A stretch of DNA of 64,000 nucleotides from Salinibaculum litoreum (GTDB lineage Archaea; Halobacteriota; Halobacteria; Halobacteriales; Haloarculaceae). The number at the start of each line of letters is the position of its first letter. Within the stretch, counting starts at the first letter, position 1. The stretch spans positions 3,162,001 through 3,226,000 of the forward strand of contig CP046866.1 in NCBI GenBank assembly GCA_009789175.1, given 5' to 3'. A model generated the notes under the pieces. It saw nothing but the letters and a program-made list of their open reading frames with translations, did no database searches and was not told where the DNA came from. The position numbers were made by a program, and so were the translations under genes. Below are positions 34,441 to 43,404 of the stretch, piece after piece.

Positions 34441-35202
34441 TCACAGCGAGTCACGCACGTCGTGGTTGGAGAAAGTCTCCGAACGCGACGGACTCTCGCC
34501 AGTTTCGACGAGGGTTTTGAACCGGTCAAGTGTCGTCCCGGCGACTGCATCGGGGACGACATCGAGTCGGTGCAACACTGCAGTCCCAAGCGACCCGCCA
34601 GGTGGGTCGAGCGTGAGCGCGAGCGTGACCTCCGTGTCCGCATCCTCGGTCTCACGAAAGCGGACCACGCCATCGGTCGAGACGAGTGCGTCCGGGTCCG
34701 TCTCCCAGCGGATTATCTGTCCGGGGTCGTCCTCGACGACGCGGGTGTCCCAGGAGAGGTCTCGACCGCCCGGACCCTCGACCGTCCAGCGCAAGTGGTC
34801 GTCGTCCGTCGCCGCGACGTCCGCGATATGACCCATGACCTGTGAGAACTGCTCGGGGTCGCGCCACACCTCGTAGCACTCCGCAGCCGACCGCTCGACG
34901 ACGACCGATCTGGTGACAGTCGTCGCCTGTCCCGGGTGACTGTCGACTGTCTCGGCTGCCACGTCCCGGCCAACTCTATTGCGGGAGCGACCGCCGAGTG
35001 TGCGGATGAGCAACCACCCGCCGACCAGCGCCGTGACGAGTCCGCGCAGCGACCGACGACGGAGCCCGCGGACGAGCAACGCGCCGCCGAGTACCGCCGA
35101 GAGGAGTCGTCTCGCCCGCTGTGTCGGGGACCGGTCCGTCTGGTGTGTCTCGTCGGACGTGGTGCGCTGTCTGTCTGTCTCGTCGTGTGCGTGTGCCGTC
35201 AT
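34441..35202 (-). CDS. SRPBCC (polyketide cyclase/dehydrase-like) protein
   Basis: This 253-residue protein has an N-terminal basic region with a hydrophobic, glycine-rich segment (RLLSAVLGGALLVRG; LVTALVGGWLLIRTLG) that may associate with the membrane. An SRPBCC ligand-binding fold follows from about residue 90, with the strand and helix pattern VTRSVVVERSAAECYEVWRD, PEQFSQVMGHIADV and WETDPDALVSTDGVVRF. This arrangement (membrane segment plus cyclase-like fold) is a known bacterial and haloarchaeal type with unknown ligand. Its ATG overlaps the stop of a doubtful 60-codon frame as TGATG. Confidence 0.88.
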   Translation of the reverse strand: MTAHAHDETDRQRTTSDETHQTDRSPTQRARRLLSAVLGGALLVRGLRRRSLRGLVTALVGGWLLIRTLGGRSRNRVGRDVAAETVDSHPGQATTVTRSVVVERSAAECYEVWRDPEQFSQVMGHIADVAATDDDHLRWTVEGPGGRDLSWDTRVVEDDPGQIIRWETDPDALVSTDGVVRFRETEDADTEVTLALTLDPPGGSLGTAVLHRLDVVPDAVAGTTLDRFKTLVETGESPSRSETFSNHDVRDSL

Positions 35203-35443
35203 TGGAACGAGACCTCGCTGTCTGTCAGCACCGCTGCTGGTTGGGCAGTCGGGAGAGACTCCATCACGCGAAGGACGGCAGCAGCCAGCGTAGAGTCTGG
35301 GCCTGCAAATACAGGATGTTGACCCGGCGTCGAGCAGACGGCCACGACAGTGCTGAGCGATGGACTCCGGGTGGGAGACAATCAGCCACCAGAGACGCCA
35401 CTACGCAGCGCGAAAAGAGGAGAGAAAGACGGTCGGGTGGGCC

Positions 35444-37633
35444 TTAGATGTAGTCGACCAGTTCGGGCAGTTCCTGCTTCATGCCCTTGCGCTCGCGGAT
35501 CTCCATGATGGTCTCGCGCTGGAGGTTGTCGGCCATGACCTGGAACCCGGCGTTTTCGGTGTTCCAGGAGGCACGACCCTCGGTGGCAGAGCGGATGTCA
35601 CTGGAGAAGCCGATCATCTCGTCGACGGGCGCGACGCCCTCGACGACCATCAGGTCGCCTTCCTGGTACATGTCGTCGACGCGGCCACGACGACCCTGAA
35701 TCTCGCCGCTTGCGGCACCCATGTGCTCGTTGGGCACGTCGATGCGGACCTCCTGGATGGGTTCGAGCAGGCGAATCTCCGAATCCATCAGGGCGTTGTG
35801 CAGTGCCTCACGCACTGCGGGGATGACCTGTGCGGGACCGCGGTGGATGGCGTCCTCGTGCAGGCGGGCGTCGTGGAGGCGGATGAGCGAGCCCGTGACC
35901 GGTTCGGCGGCCAGCGGACCGTCTTCCAGAGCCTCTTCGAAGCCTTCGAGGACGAGTTCCATCGTCTCGTTGAGGTGCTGGATACCCTTCGTGTCGTCGA
36001 TGATGATGTTCGAGCCGTAGATGTGCTCGACTTCCTGGGAGGTGTCCTTGTCCAGGCCGGCCTCCTGCAGGGCCTCACGGCGTTCGAGTTCCGGCATGTC
36101 CATCGTCGCCTCGCCCTTCTTGAGCGTGTCGACGAGTTCCTCCGAGAGAGGATGAACAGTCAGGTAGAAGCGGTTGTGCCGGTTCGGGGAGATTCCCTCG
36201 ACCTCGCGGCTCTCCTCCTGTGGGGCCTCCCGGAAGACGACGATAGGCTCACCGGTCGTGACGGGGATGCCCTGGTTGCGCTCGATGCGCTGGGTGATGA
36301 CCTCGAGGTGAAGCTCACCCTGCCCGGAGATGAGGTGTTCACCGGTATCCTCGTTAATCTCGATCTGGATGGTCGGGTCTTCCTTGGCGACCTGCTGGAG
36401 CGTCTCGATGAGCTTTGGCAGGTCGTCCATGTTCTTCGCCTCGACGGACTTCGTGATGACCGGCTCCGAGATGTGCTCGATGGACTCGAAGGGAGTCATC
36501 TCGACACTCGAAACGGTCGAGCCGGCGATGGCGTCGTTGAGGCCGGTCACGGCCGCAATGTTTCCTGCGGGGACGTGTTCGACCTCCTCGCGCTCGCCAC
36601 CCATGTAGATACCGACGCTCTGGACGCGGTTCTTGCCCGCGGTCCCGGAGACGTACAGCTCCTGGCCTTTCTCCAGGGTGCCGGAGAAGACACGACCCGC
36701 AGCAATCTCACCGGCGTGTGGGTCGATTCCGATGTCGGTGACCATCAGGACGACTTCGCCGTCCTCGTCGACCAGCTGCATCTGGTCGGCGACATCCGAT
36801 TCGGCGTCGCCACGCCAGATGCGCGGGATACGACGGGGCTGGGCGTCGATTGGGTTCGGGAAGTGCTCACAGACCATGTCGAGGACGACGTTCGACAGGG
36901 GCGTGCGCTCGTGGAGCTCCTGGCGATTGTCGTTCCGTTCGAGCTCCATGATATCGCCGAAGTCCATCCCTGTCCGCTGCATCGAGGGCATCGAGACGCC
37001 CCACTTGTAGAGTGCGGACCCGAAGCCGACGGTCCCGTCTTCGACGGAGACCGTCCAGTCCTCGTCGATGTCGTCCATCTCCTCGGTCATCCCACGGATG
37101 AGCTCGTTCACGTCGCGGATGACGGAGACGAGACGCTTCTGCATCTCCTCGGGACCTTCCTGCAGTTCGGAGATGAGGCGGTCGACCTTGTTGATAAACA
37201 GCGTCGGCTTGACACCCTCTCGGAGTGCCTGTCGCAGGACCGTCTCGGTCTGGGGCATGGCACCCTCGACGGCGTCGACGACGACGAGCGCACCGTCGAC
37301 GGCACGCATCGCACGCGTCACGTCGCCACCGAAGTCCACGTGGCCGGGCGTGTCGATGAGGTTGATGAGGTGGTTGGTATCCTCGTACTCGTGGGTCATC
37401 GAAACGTTTGCCGCGTCGATGGTAATCCCACGTTCCTGTTCGTCCTCTTCCGTGTCCATTGCGAGCTGTTCACCGGCAGTGTCGTCGGAGATCATCCCCG
37501 CCCCTGCGAGCAGGTTGTCCGTCAGTGTCGTCTTGCCGTGGTCGACGTGAGCCGCGATGGCAATGTTCCGGATGTTCTCCGGTTTGTCCATCAGCGTCTC
37601 ACACTCCTGTACAATCTTCTTACGTCGGCCCAT
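35444..37633 (-). CDS. fusA: Translation elongation factor 2 (EF-2)
   Basis: This is the translocation GTPase of the ribosome, 729 residues long. G1 is AHVDHGKTT, the switch region has [14 protein letters not shown]3 is [11 protein letters not shown] and G4 is NKVDRL. The C-terminal domains include [11 protein letters not shown], where the His is the expected site of the archaeal diphthamide modification. It begins at the ATG at 37633, and GAGGGGGG just upstream could act as a Shine-Dalgarno sequence. In most archaea rps12-rps7-fusA-tuf is one operon. Here rps7 and fusA are 4.5 kb apart, with unrelated genes between. Confidence 0.98.
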   Translation of the reverse strand: MGRRKKIVQECETLMDKPENIRNIAIAAHVDHGKTTLTDNLLAGAGMISDDTAGEQLAMDTEEDEQERGITIDAANVSMTHEYEDTNHLINLIDTPGHVDFGGDVTRAMRAVDGALVVVDAVEGAMPQTETVLRQALREGVKPTLFINKVDRLISELQEGPEEMQKRLVSVIRDVNELIRGMTEEMDDIDEDWTVSVEDGTVGFGSALYKWGVSMPSMQRTGMDFGDIMELERNDNRQELHERTPLSNVVLDMVCEHFPNPIDAQPRRIPRIWRGDAESDVADQMQLVDEDGEVVLMVTDIGIDPHAGEIAAGRVFSGTLEKGQELYVSGTAGKNRVQSVGIYMGGEREEVEHVPAGNIAAVTGLNDAIAGSTVSSVEMTPFESIEHISEPVITKSVEAKNMDDLPKLIETLQQVAKEDPTIQIEINEDTGEHLISGQGELHLEVITQRIERNQGIPVTTGEPIVVFREAPQEESREVEGISPNRHNRFYLTVHPLSEELVDTLKKGEATMDMPELERREALQEAGLDKDTSQEVEHIYGSNIIIDDTKGIQHLNETMELVLEGFEEALEDGPLAAEPVTGSLIRLHDARLHEDAIHRGPAQVIPAVREALHNALMDSEIRLLEPIQEVRIDVPNEHMGAASGEIQGRRGRVDDMYQEGDLMVVEGVAPVDEMIGFSSDIRSATEGRASWNTENAGFQVMADNLQRETIMEIRERKGMKQELPELVDYI

Positions 37634-37843
37634 TAGTACCCCCCTCTACCGGCAGGAGGGTCAAAAGGATAGTGTTTCACGCTGGGCAACTGAGCCCGTG
37701 CCGAAGCACGTCGCAACCGAGGCACGGCGACGGTATGTCGAAAGTGGGCTCGCCTGTCCGATGCCGAAGCCTGCGAGGAGCGGAGCAAAGTGACGGTGTT
37801 TCCGAACGCGTGACTGGGTACGTCCCGTGACCAGCCCCACCAC

Positions 37844-37852
37844 GGTTTTGTA
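37844..37852 (+). promoter_or_regulatory. TATA-like box before the 59-aa zinc-finger gene
   Basis: GGTTTTGTA lies 23-31 nt upstream of the ATG at 37875, matching leaderless spacing and supporting that internal start over the upstream in-frame ATG at 37827. Confidence 0.5.
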
Positions 37853-37874
37853 CGCGGACGACCAACGACGGGAC

Positions 37875-38054
37875 ATGACAGACGACCTCCTCTTCTGTGA
37901 GGACTGTGACAAAGAACTCAGCCACGACGAGATTCGGACCGCCGAGAGCGTCCCGCAGGTCGATGTCGACAGCTTCGAGATGGAACCGGAGACGGTCGAT
38001 GTCCACCAGTGTGGTGGCTGTGGGCTGGTCATCGGCTATTCACCGGGTGAGTAG
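37875..38054 (+). CDS. Small two-CxxC zinc-finger protein
   Basis: This 59-residue protein starts MTDDLLFCEDCDKELSHDEI. One CxxC pair (FCEDCD) near the N-terminus and one (QCGGCG) near the C-terminus make a zinc ribbon, separated by an acidic linker (DVDSFEMEPETVDVHQ). The design is common among tiny haloarchaeal proteins. There is no evidence for a function. It is divergent from fusA, with 241 nt between the two starts. Confidence 0.75.
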   Translation: MTDDLLFCEDCDKELSHDEIRTAESVPQVDVDSFEMEPETVDVHQCGGCGLVIGYSPGE

Positions 38055-38115
38055 GTCTGTGAGCTGTTCGTGTGGGCGATATACTCATACGTCTGAACCA
38101 CCCACATAGTGGTGT

Positions 38116-38868
38116 ATGGACGTAGGAGTCGACGGTCCAGGGCCGGCGGCACCGTTTCTGGGCGCACGTGACCTCTTCGAGACCGAGCGTGACCTGCAAC
38201 AGCCAGTGACTGTCCGCATCGTCACCGACCCCGACGAGCGCACCCGCGTGAGTCACGACAACGAGGGTCACCGACTGACCATCTCCCAGCAGGCAGCCAC
38301 CTCCGCGATGGCCCGCGAACTCGCCTTGCACGAGTTCGCACACATGCACCACCACGAGCGGGGCCATCCCTCACACACGCAGTCGACGGAGGAGGCCATC
38401 TTTCTCGCGCTGGCCGGCCGCAGCGTCGAACAGCGCAAGCTCACCCACTGCTACCAGATTGCCAACCACATGAAGGACATCTACGCCGACGACCTCTGGC
38501 TGGAGCTTGCGCCGGCCGATAAACTCGTGGACTTCCTCGAAGCGAGCCTCGCCGCTGCCGTCGCCAATCGGCCGGCCGACCCCGCCGGCGGCTGGGAACG
38601 GCTCACCCCTGCGGCCGACCCCGAGATTACGGCAGTCAACGCTGCCTTCGCGCTGGCGCTAATCGAGCGCCACGACCTCGTCGACCCGGCCCATCGTATT
38701 TACGACCTCGCGCACGCGGCCGCGGCAGACGCACCCGACATCGACTTCCAGGGGTTCAAACGCCACTTTCTGACGCTTGCTCACGAGCCCAACGAGAGCG
38801 AGTACCGCAAGGCACTGGTCGACGTGACCCGGGACTACGCCGGCGAGAACGGTCCCGCCGCCGACTAG
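38116..38868 (+). CDS. DUF5781-like protein with HExxH motif
   Basis: This 250-residue soluble protein starts MDVGVDGPGPAAPFLGARDL. It contains LALHEFAHMHHHERGHPSHTQSTEEA (an HExxH zinc motif, HEFAH, with several nearby His and Glu residues), so it looks like a gluzincin-type metalloprotease core. The second half is helical. There is no signal peptide, which suggests cytoplasmic action. I recall it as a haloarchaeal family of unknown function (DUF5781). Protease activity is inferred from the motif. It is convergent with the bioN gene and overlaps its end by 4 nt. Confidence 0.78.
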   Translation: MDVGVDGPGPAAPFLGARDLFETERDLQQPVTVRIVTDPDERTRVSHDNEGHRLTISQQAATSAMARELALHEFAHMHHHERGHPSHTQSTEEAIFLALAGRSVEQRKLTHCYQIANHMKDIYADDLWLELAPADKLVDFLEASLAAAVANRPADPAGGWERLTPAADPEITAVNAAFALALIERHDLVDPAHRIYDLAHAAAADAPDIDFQGFKRHFLTLAHEPNESEYRKALVDVTRDYAGENGPAAD

Positions 38869-39572
38869 ACCAGAACCGACACCAGTACCAGCCCTATCGA
38901 GAGCGCGAAAACGAGGTAATCCAGCCCGGACAGCGACAGCGCCGGCAGCGTCGGATTGTAGGCGAGACAGCGCGCTCGCAGTGCGACCGACAGCCGGCCG
39001 GCACGCTGCAGCGACCGCACCAGTGACAGCCGGGCAATCCGCGAGGCACGGTCCCGCAGCGTCCGCTCGTCCCCGCCGCGGGCGCTGATGGCCTCGCGAA
39101 TCCGGCCCACGTCTGTCCGCACGACGGGGACAAACCGGAACGTCAGCGCCACGCCGATGCCGAGCAACTGCCCGAGTTTGCCGGGAACGGTATGCTGGAT
39201 GGCCGCTCGCGTGTCCCGAACCGGCGTCGAGTGGACAAAGGCCGCGCTCACGAACAACAGCGGGACGATACGCGCGACGCCCCGTAGCGAGGTGAGCGCG
39301 CCGTCGACCCGAAACCAGGGTGGGCCGAGTGTCAGCCCGCCAAAGAGAGGACCGAATCCGAGAAAGACCAGCACGAACCAGTAGGCACGCAACGCCCGCA
39401 CGGGCGAGAGTCGCGCAGCGAGCAGACAGCCAAGCCCGACGGCGTACACCCCGGCCAGGCCCGCGAGCGTGGAGACGGTGAAAGCAGCGACGGCAAAGCC
39501 GATCTGGAAGCCGATTTTCGACCGCGGGTCCAGTCGATGGGCGACAGTCGCGCCGGGTTCGTAACTCAGCAT
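38865..39572 (-). CDS. bioN: ECF transporter transmembrane protein (EcfT/BioN type)
   Basis: This is the coupling membrane component of an energy-coupling-factor importer, with 235 residues and about five hydrophobic helices (FQIGFAVAAFTVSTLAGLAGV). The cytoplasmic coupling helices carry the two conserved Ala-Arg-Gly-type motifs, here AISARGGDERTL and ALRARCLAY. Its ATG lies 7 nt inside the end of the ATPase gene. Together with bioY and the ATPase it forms a dedicated biotin importer. The gene order is bioY-ATPase-EcfT. Confidence 0.88.
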   Translation of the reverse strand: MLSYEPGATVAHRLDPRSKIGFQIGFAVAAFTVSTLAGLAGVYAVGLGCLLAARLSPVRALRAYWFVLVFLGFGPLFGGLTLGPPWFRVDGALTSLRGVARIVPLLFVSAAFVHSTPVRDTRAAIQHTVPGKLGQLLGIGVALTFRFVPVVRTDVGRIREAISARGGDERTLRDRASRIARLSLVRSLQRAGRLSVALRARCLAYNPTLPALSLSGLDYLVFALSIGLVLVSVLV

Positions 39573-40270
39573 TCGGGCACGCGTACGTCGAGTGTAGACA
39601 GTTGTTCACGGGCCTGTTCCGGTGGCGCGTCGACCGCAACGCCGCCCTCACGGAGACCGACCACGCGGTCGGCCCGCGAAAGCAGGTCGCGCACGTCATG
39701 CGTGACGACGATGATGCTCGTCCCCGCGGCGTGGAGGTCGTCGAGATGCGAGAGGACCGACTGACGGGCCGGCCAGTCCAGCCCCGTGAAAGGTTCGTCC
39801 AACACGAGATGGGAGGGCTCCATCGCAAGCGCGCCTGCGATAGCGACCCGCGCCTGCTCGCCGCCGGACAGCGAGTCGACCCGCTCGTCGCCCCGTCCGT
39901 CCATGTTGACCGCCGACAGCGCTTCGGCTACGCGGCGGTCGATGTCCTCGCGAGCCAGTCCAAGATTCTCCGGACCGAAGGCCACGTCGGCACCGACAGT
40001 GGCGGCGACGAACTGGTCACGCGGCGTCTGGAACACCATCCCGACGGTCGTTCGTGCGCGGACCGGATTTGCCGCCGCCTCCTGGCCGTCGACCAGCACG
40101 GTCCCTTCGTCGGGGTCCAGCAGGGCGTTGAAATGACGGACGAGCGTAGTCTTGCCGCTGCCGTTGGGCCCAGCGAGGAGGAGCCACTCGCCGTCCTCGA
40201 TAGTGAGCGAGATACCGTCGAGGGCGGCAGTATCGCCGTGGCGGTACACCAGTTCGCTGGTCTCTATCAT
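39566..40270 (-). CDS. bioM: ECF transporter ATP-binding protein (BioM type)
   Basis: This ABC ATPase of 234 residues drives the importer. Walker A is LAGPNGSGKTTL, the Q-loop is FQTPRDQFVAATVGADVAFG (the EcfA-type extended Q-loop), the signature is LSGGEQARVAIAGALAM, and Walker B is HLVLDEPFTGLD. It starts at the ATG at 40270 and overlaps the bioY stop by 4 nt. The N-terminal extension that continues the frame upstream overlaps bioY and was excluded. Confidence 0.9.
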   Translation of the reverse strand: MIETSELVYRHGDTAALDGISLTIEDGEWLLLAGPNGSGKTTLVRHFNALLDPDEGTVLVDGQEAAANPVRARTTVGMVFQTPRDQFVAATVGADVAFGPENLGLAREDIDRRVAEALSAVNMDGRGDERVDSLSGGEQARVAIAGALAMEPSHLVLDEPFTGLDWPARQSVLSHLDDLHAAGTSIIVVTHDVRDLLSRADRVVGLREGGVAVDAPPEQAREQLSTLDVRVPEC

Positions 40271-40854
40271 CGCACCTGGTCGAAGGCCTCGACACCGCCG
40301 GCGACGGCACCCAGCGTCAACACGGCTTTCAGCACGTCCGGCGGGAAAAACGGAGCCATTGCGGTTGCGGCGGCAGTCAGGGAAATGTCGCTCACGACAG
40401 CGAACCATGGCACTCCGACGGCGTAGACGACGACGATGCCGACCGCGAGGGCAAGCGCCTGCGTGACAGTCGAGACAGCGGTCAGCGACCGCGGCTCGAT
40501 ACCCCGGTGGACAACCGCACCGATAACAACGGCAGCCAGCAGAAAGCCGACCAGGAAGCCACCAGTCGGGCCGAGGAAGTAAGCCACGCCTGCCCCGCCA
40601 CCCGAGAACACCGGCGCGCCCGCGAGGCCAGTGACGATGTACAGCAGCAACGTGAAGCCACCCCAGACGGGGCCGAGCAGCAACCCGGCGAAGAACACGC
40701 CGAAGGGCTGCAGCGAGAAGGGAACTGGGATGCCGGGCACCGGTAGCGAGAGCTGTGCCAGCACGGCCGTCAGTGCCGCCAGCAGCACCGACACCGCGAC
40801 GTAGACGACCGTCGTGTCCGGGACGAGCTCGACCGATTCGTGTCGTTCTGACAT
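40267..40854 (-). CDS. bioY: Biotin transporter substrate-binding subunit BioY
   Basis: This is the S component of an ECF importer, 195 residues with six helices. The BioY signature is visible in LSLPVPGIPVPFSLQPFGV, GLLLGPVWGGFTLLLYIVTG and FLGPTGGFLVGFL, where the Gly-rich turns line the biotin site. It starts at the ATG at 40854 (MSERHESVELVPDTTVVYVA). It is the first gene of the bioY-bioM-bioN operon. An inverted repeat, CAACCA-N5-TGGTTG, lies 18-34 nt upstream and may be the biotin operator. Confidence 0.93.
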   Translation of the reverse strand: MSERHESVELVPDTTVVYVAVSVLLAALTAVLAQLSLPVPGIPVPFSLQPFGVFFAGLLLGPVWGGFTLLLYIVTGLAGAPVFSGGGAGVAYFLGPTGGFLVGFLLAAVVIGAVVHRGIEPRSLTAVSTVTQALALAVGIVVVYAVGVPWFAVVSDISLTAAATAMAPFFPPDVLKAVLTLGAVAGGVEAFDQVR

Positions 40855-40871
40855 ACACCCTGCTCCCTCGT

Positions 40872-40888
40872 CAACCACAAAATGGTTG
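40872..40888. promoter_or_regulatory. Inverted repeat upstream of bioY (candidate operator)
   Basis: CAACCA at 40872-40877 is an exact inverted match of TGGTTG at 40883-40888, with a 5-nt spacer. It is centred 26 nt before the ATG, in the promoter zone. By analogy with biotin-responsive promoters it could be a BirA-type or other repressor site. No regulator gene is in the window, so this remains inference. Confidence 0.45.
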
Positions 40889-40940
40889 TTGGTATACGGT
40901 ACGGCAGTCGTCGAAATCCGCCGGTTCGGAATCGAGACTG

Positions 40941-42104
40941 TCACGTCCCCCGCTGGAGCGCCATCGGGTCCTCGATACGCTGTTGTTGTGTGATGGCTCT
41001 GAACGCCGTCACGAGGTCGGTCCGGGTAACGAGCCCGAGGAGGTTGCCACGACCGTCGATAACGGGCAACCGTCCGACGTTCGAACTCCCCAGTCGCTCG
41101 AAGGCGTCGACAGCATCGGTCGCTGGCTGGATGGTTTTCAGTTCAGCGGCGGGCGTCATGACCTCGCCGACGGTGACGGCCTCGCTATCGACTTCCTGAA
41201 CGTCCGATAGCGTGACGATGCCGACGAATTCGCCGCCGTCGACGACGGGGTAGCCGGTGTGGCGTTTGACCAGAATTTCATCAAGCAGGTCACTGACCAG
41301 AATGTCCGGCGAGACGACATCTAGCTGGTCGCGTGTCGTCATGACCTCGCCGACGGTGACACCCTCGAAAGCCGCGTCCAGCAGCATCTGCTTGCTCTCG
41401 GCCGTCGCGGCGATGTAGATGAAAAAGGCGATGAAAATCCAGAAGACGTTCAGCGCGACCAGCCCCACGAGCCCGATGAGGACGGCAAAACCCTTGCCGA
41501 CAGTCGCGGCCTGTCTGGTCGCACGGACGTAGGACTGCCGGCGGGCGAGCAGCGCCCGGAGGACACGCCCGCCGTCGAGGGGAAACGCCGGCAGGAGATT
41601 GAAGCCCGCGAGGAATACGTTCAACACGGCGAGATACGCCAGCAAGAAGATGGCCACGTCGAACTCGGGTGGGACCACGAGCACTGCCAGATAACAGCCC
41701 ACCCCAAGCAGGACGCTGACGATAGGGCCGGCGACGGCAATCCAGAACTCGTGAACCCAGTTGCGAGGCTGTTCGGCGGGCTGAGCGATGCCGCCGAGGA
41801 GCCACAGCGTAATCGAGTCGACGCCGTAGCCATAGTGCATCGCGACGACGGAGTGACCGAGTTCGTGGAGGAAGACGCCGACGAACAGCCCGAGGATGGC
41901 GGCGAAGCCGACAGCGAGCGGCCGGAGGCCCCCGGCAATGGCCTCCGCCGCGATAGTCAGCCCGAGAAGCCCGTTCAACAACCCCACGAGTTGGTCAAGC
42001 TGGGCAGCGACGAGCCAGGCAAGCGCCGGGAGTACGAGGAGGAAGGTCACGTCCAGCTCCAGCGGGATGCCGAAGACACGCCCGACCCGGTAGCTACGGA
42101 ACAT
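40941..42104 (-). CDS. Site-2-protease family metalloprotease with CBS domains
   Basis: This is an intramembrane M50-type zinc protease of 387 residues. HELGH at residues 80-84 (H80, E81, H84) is followed after further helices by NLLPAFPLDGGR, which supplies the third zinc ligand. About six helices span residues 15-235. The C-terminal third holds two CBS modules (VTVGEVMTTRDQLDVVSP and VTVGEVMTPAAELKTI), which usually bind adenine nucleotides and regulate activity. The ATG at 42104 gives a short positive N-terminus. The upstream extension of the frame overlaps the rps7 side and is non-coding in composition. It sits between rps7 and bioN. Confidence 0.92.
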   Translation of the reverse strand: MFRSYRVGRVFGIPLELDVTFLLVLPALAWLVAAQLDQLVGLLNGLLGLTIAAEAIAGGLRPLAVGFAAILGLFVGVFLHELGHSVVAMHYGYGVDSITLWLLGGIAQPAEQPRNWVHEFWIAVAGPIVSVLLGVGCYLAVLVVPPEFDVAIFLLAYLAVLNVFLAGFNLLPAFPLDGGRVLRALLARRQSYVRATRQAATVGKGFAVLIGLVGLVALNVFWIFIAFFIYIAATAESKQMLLDAAFEGVTVGEVMTTRDQLDVVSPDILVSDLLDEILVKRHTGYPVVDGGEFVGIVTLSDVQEVDSEAVTVGEVMTPAAELKTIQPATDAVDAFERLGSSNVGRLPVIDGRGNLLGLVTRTDLVTAFRAITQQQRIEDPMALQRGT

Positions 42105-42165
42105 ACCCGGGGCTAGGGGCGAGACGGACTTGAATCCACTCCGGCGTGGAAAAGGGAGTCCGCAG

Positions 42166-42771
42166 TTAGCGGGCAGCAGCCGCGACGCGCTCTTTTTCCT
42201 CTTTCTGGTTGACCGCGTAGGTGCCAACGTCGTTGTTTGCGGCACCCATCAGCTGGCGCGCGAGCGCCTCGGAGGCGTCAGATTCGGTCTTGAAGGAGTC
42301 GCCCAGAACACCCTCGGCGAGGAACTTCAGTGCCTGGTCGACACGGCGCTGCGGGGAGATGTCGACGGCCTTGGGCACGGAGATACCACCGTATTTCAGG
42401 CGGACAGTCTCCTCACGGGGCGCGCTGTTCTCGACGGCCCGGACCAGAATCTGGATGGGGTTCTCGTCGGTCTGGTTGTGAATCTGCTCGAAGGCGTCCC
42501 GGGTAATCTGGGTCGCCATCTGCTTTTTGCCGGTGTTCTCGTCGGTCTGCATCAGGCGGTTGATGAGCCGCTCGACGATGCTGATTTCAGACTTCTTGAA
42601 CTGTTTGTCGGCGTGGCGGCCCATCGTGTGCCCGATAGGCGTGACCGTGATGTACCGCTCGGTCGATGGGTCCTGAAACTCGATGTCGTCGACCGACCAC
42701 TCGCCAAAGAGGAGCGCGTCCGTCTCCTCGCTGCCGGCGGGTGCGTCGGGTTCTGGCTGGTCCGTACTCAT
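42166..42771 (-). CDS. rps7: 30S ribosomal protein S7 (uS7)
   Basis: This is a primary 16S rRNA-binding protein of the small-subunit head, 201 residues. The haloarchaeal form has an acidic N-terminal extension of about 30 residues (MSTDQPEPDAPAGSEETDAL). The core has ITVTPIGHTMGRHADKQFKKS, NPIQILVRAVENSAPREE and VDISPQRRVDQALKF. It follows rps12 by only 2 nt. A 61-nt gap separates it from the M50 protease gene downstream on the same strand, where fusA would normally lie. Confidence 0.98.
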   Translation of the reverse strand: MSTDQPEPDAPAGSEETDALLFGEWSVDDIEFQDPSTERYITVTPIGHTMGRHADKQFKKSEISIVERLINRLMQTDENTGKKQMATQITRDAFEQIHNQTDENPIQILVRAVENSAPREETVRLKYGGISVPKAVDISPQRRVDQALKFLAEGVLGDSFKTESDASEALARQLMGAANNDVGTYAVNQKEEKERVAAAAR

Positions 42772-42773
42772 GA

Positions 42774-43202
42774 TTATCGCACCGGTTTCTCCGCGTTGCC
42801 CCGCACCAGTTCGATGAGCGAGACGCCGTTTACTTTCTCGACCTTGTAGTTGACACCCGAAAGGTCACCCATTGCACGACCCTTTGCGCCGCCGATACCG
42901 GCGATAGTCACTTCGTCGTGTTCGTCGATAAAGGAGATAGCGCCGTCACCGGGACAGAAGGCAGTCACCTGTTTGCCGTTTTTGATGAGCTGGACCCGGA
43001 CGCATTTCCGAATCGCCGAGTTGGGCTGTTTCGCTTCGATACCGACCTTCTCGAGAACGATGCCGCGCCCCTGGGGCGCGCCTTCGAGGGGGTCTGACTT
43101 CTCCCGAAGCCCCCGCTCGCGGCGCGCGTACTTGGAGTCGGACCACCGGTGAGACTGGCGGTCCTTCTTGAGCTTACGCGCGGCGTATTTGCCGTTCGCC
43201 AT
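42774..43202 (-). CDS. rps12: 30S ribosomal protein S12 (uS12)
   Basis: This is a decoding-site ribosomal protein of 142 residues. Archaeal features are [39 protein letters not shown] and [20 protein letters not shown], with the conserved PNSA loop. The start is the ATG at 43202, and the long upstream in-frame extension is dropped. CTTAAG about 30 nt before the ATG looks like its own TATA box. In other archaea rps12 follows nusA directly, but here a chemoreceptor gene lies between, so rps12-rps7 needs this separate promoter. Confidence 0.97.
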   Translation of the reverse strand: MANGKYAARKLKKDRQSHRWSDSKYARRERGLREKSDPLEGAPQGRGIVLEKVGIEAKQPNSAIRKCVRVQLIKNGKQVTAFCPGDGAISFIDEHDEVTIAGIGGAKGRAMGDLSGVNYKVEKVNGVSLIELVRGNAEKPVR

Positions 43203-43228
43203 AGTACACGCGGATATCCGACGGAGGC

Positions 43229-43240
43229 ACTTAAGCGTCG
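43229..43240 (-). promoter_or_regulatory. TATA-like box before rps12
   Basis: On the minus strand the core CTTAAG (43230-43235) lies about 28-33 nt before the ATG at 43202, giving a leaderless transcript. A private promoter here is expected, because the normal upstream neighbour nusA has been displaced. Confidence 0.5.
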
Positions 43241-43404
43241 TCTTTTCCACTCCACTACGGCACAGCGACACACTCCCCCGACGGCCGGCGGCCGCCACGT
43301 GGTGGAACCGGTCCGTAGGCCGGTCGTATGTGTTACTATTCCTAACAACTTTGGAAGGATTCATACGTGTATAGAGGACTATTGTGGGCACAGACCAGAA
43401 TAGA

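Noticed and set aside
35199..35381. 60-codon frame ending TGATG at the SRPBCC start
   Set aside because: The overlap looks like translational coupling, but the product is not acidic, lacks any recognisable motif and has no promoter. I treat it as unproven.
43384..43404. GTG start for the chemoreceptor
   Set aside because: The most obvious TATA-like box (43366-43373) is too close for this GTG. The ATG at 43405 has normal spacing, though the GTG is not excluded.
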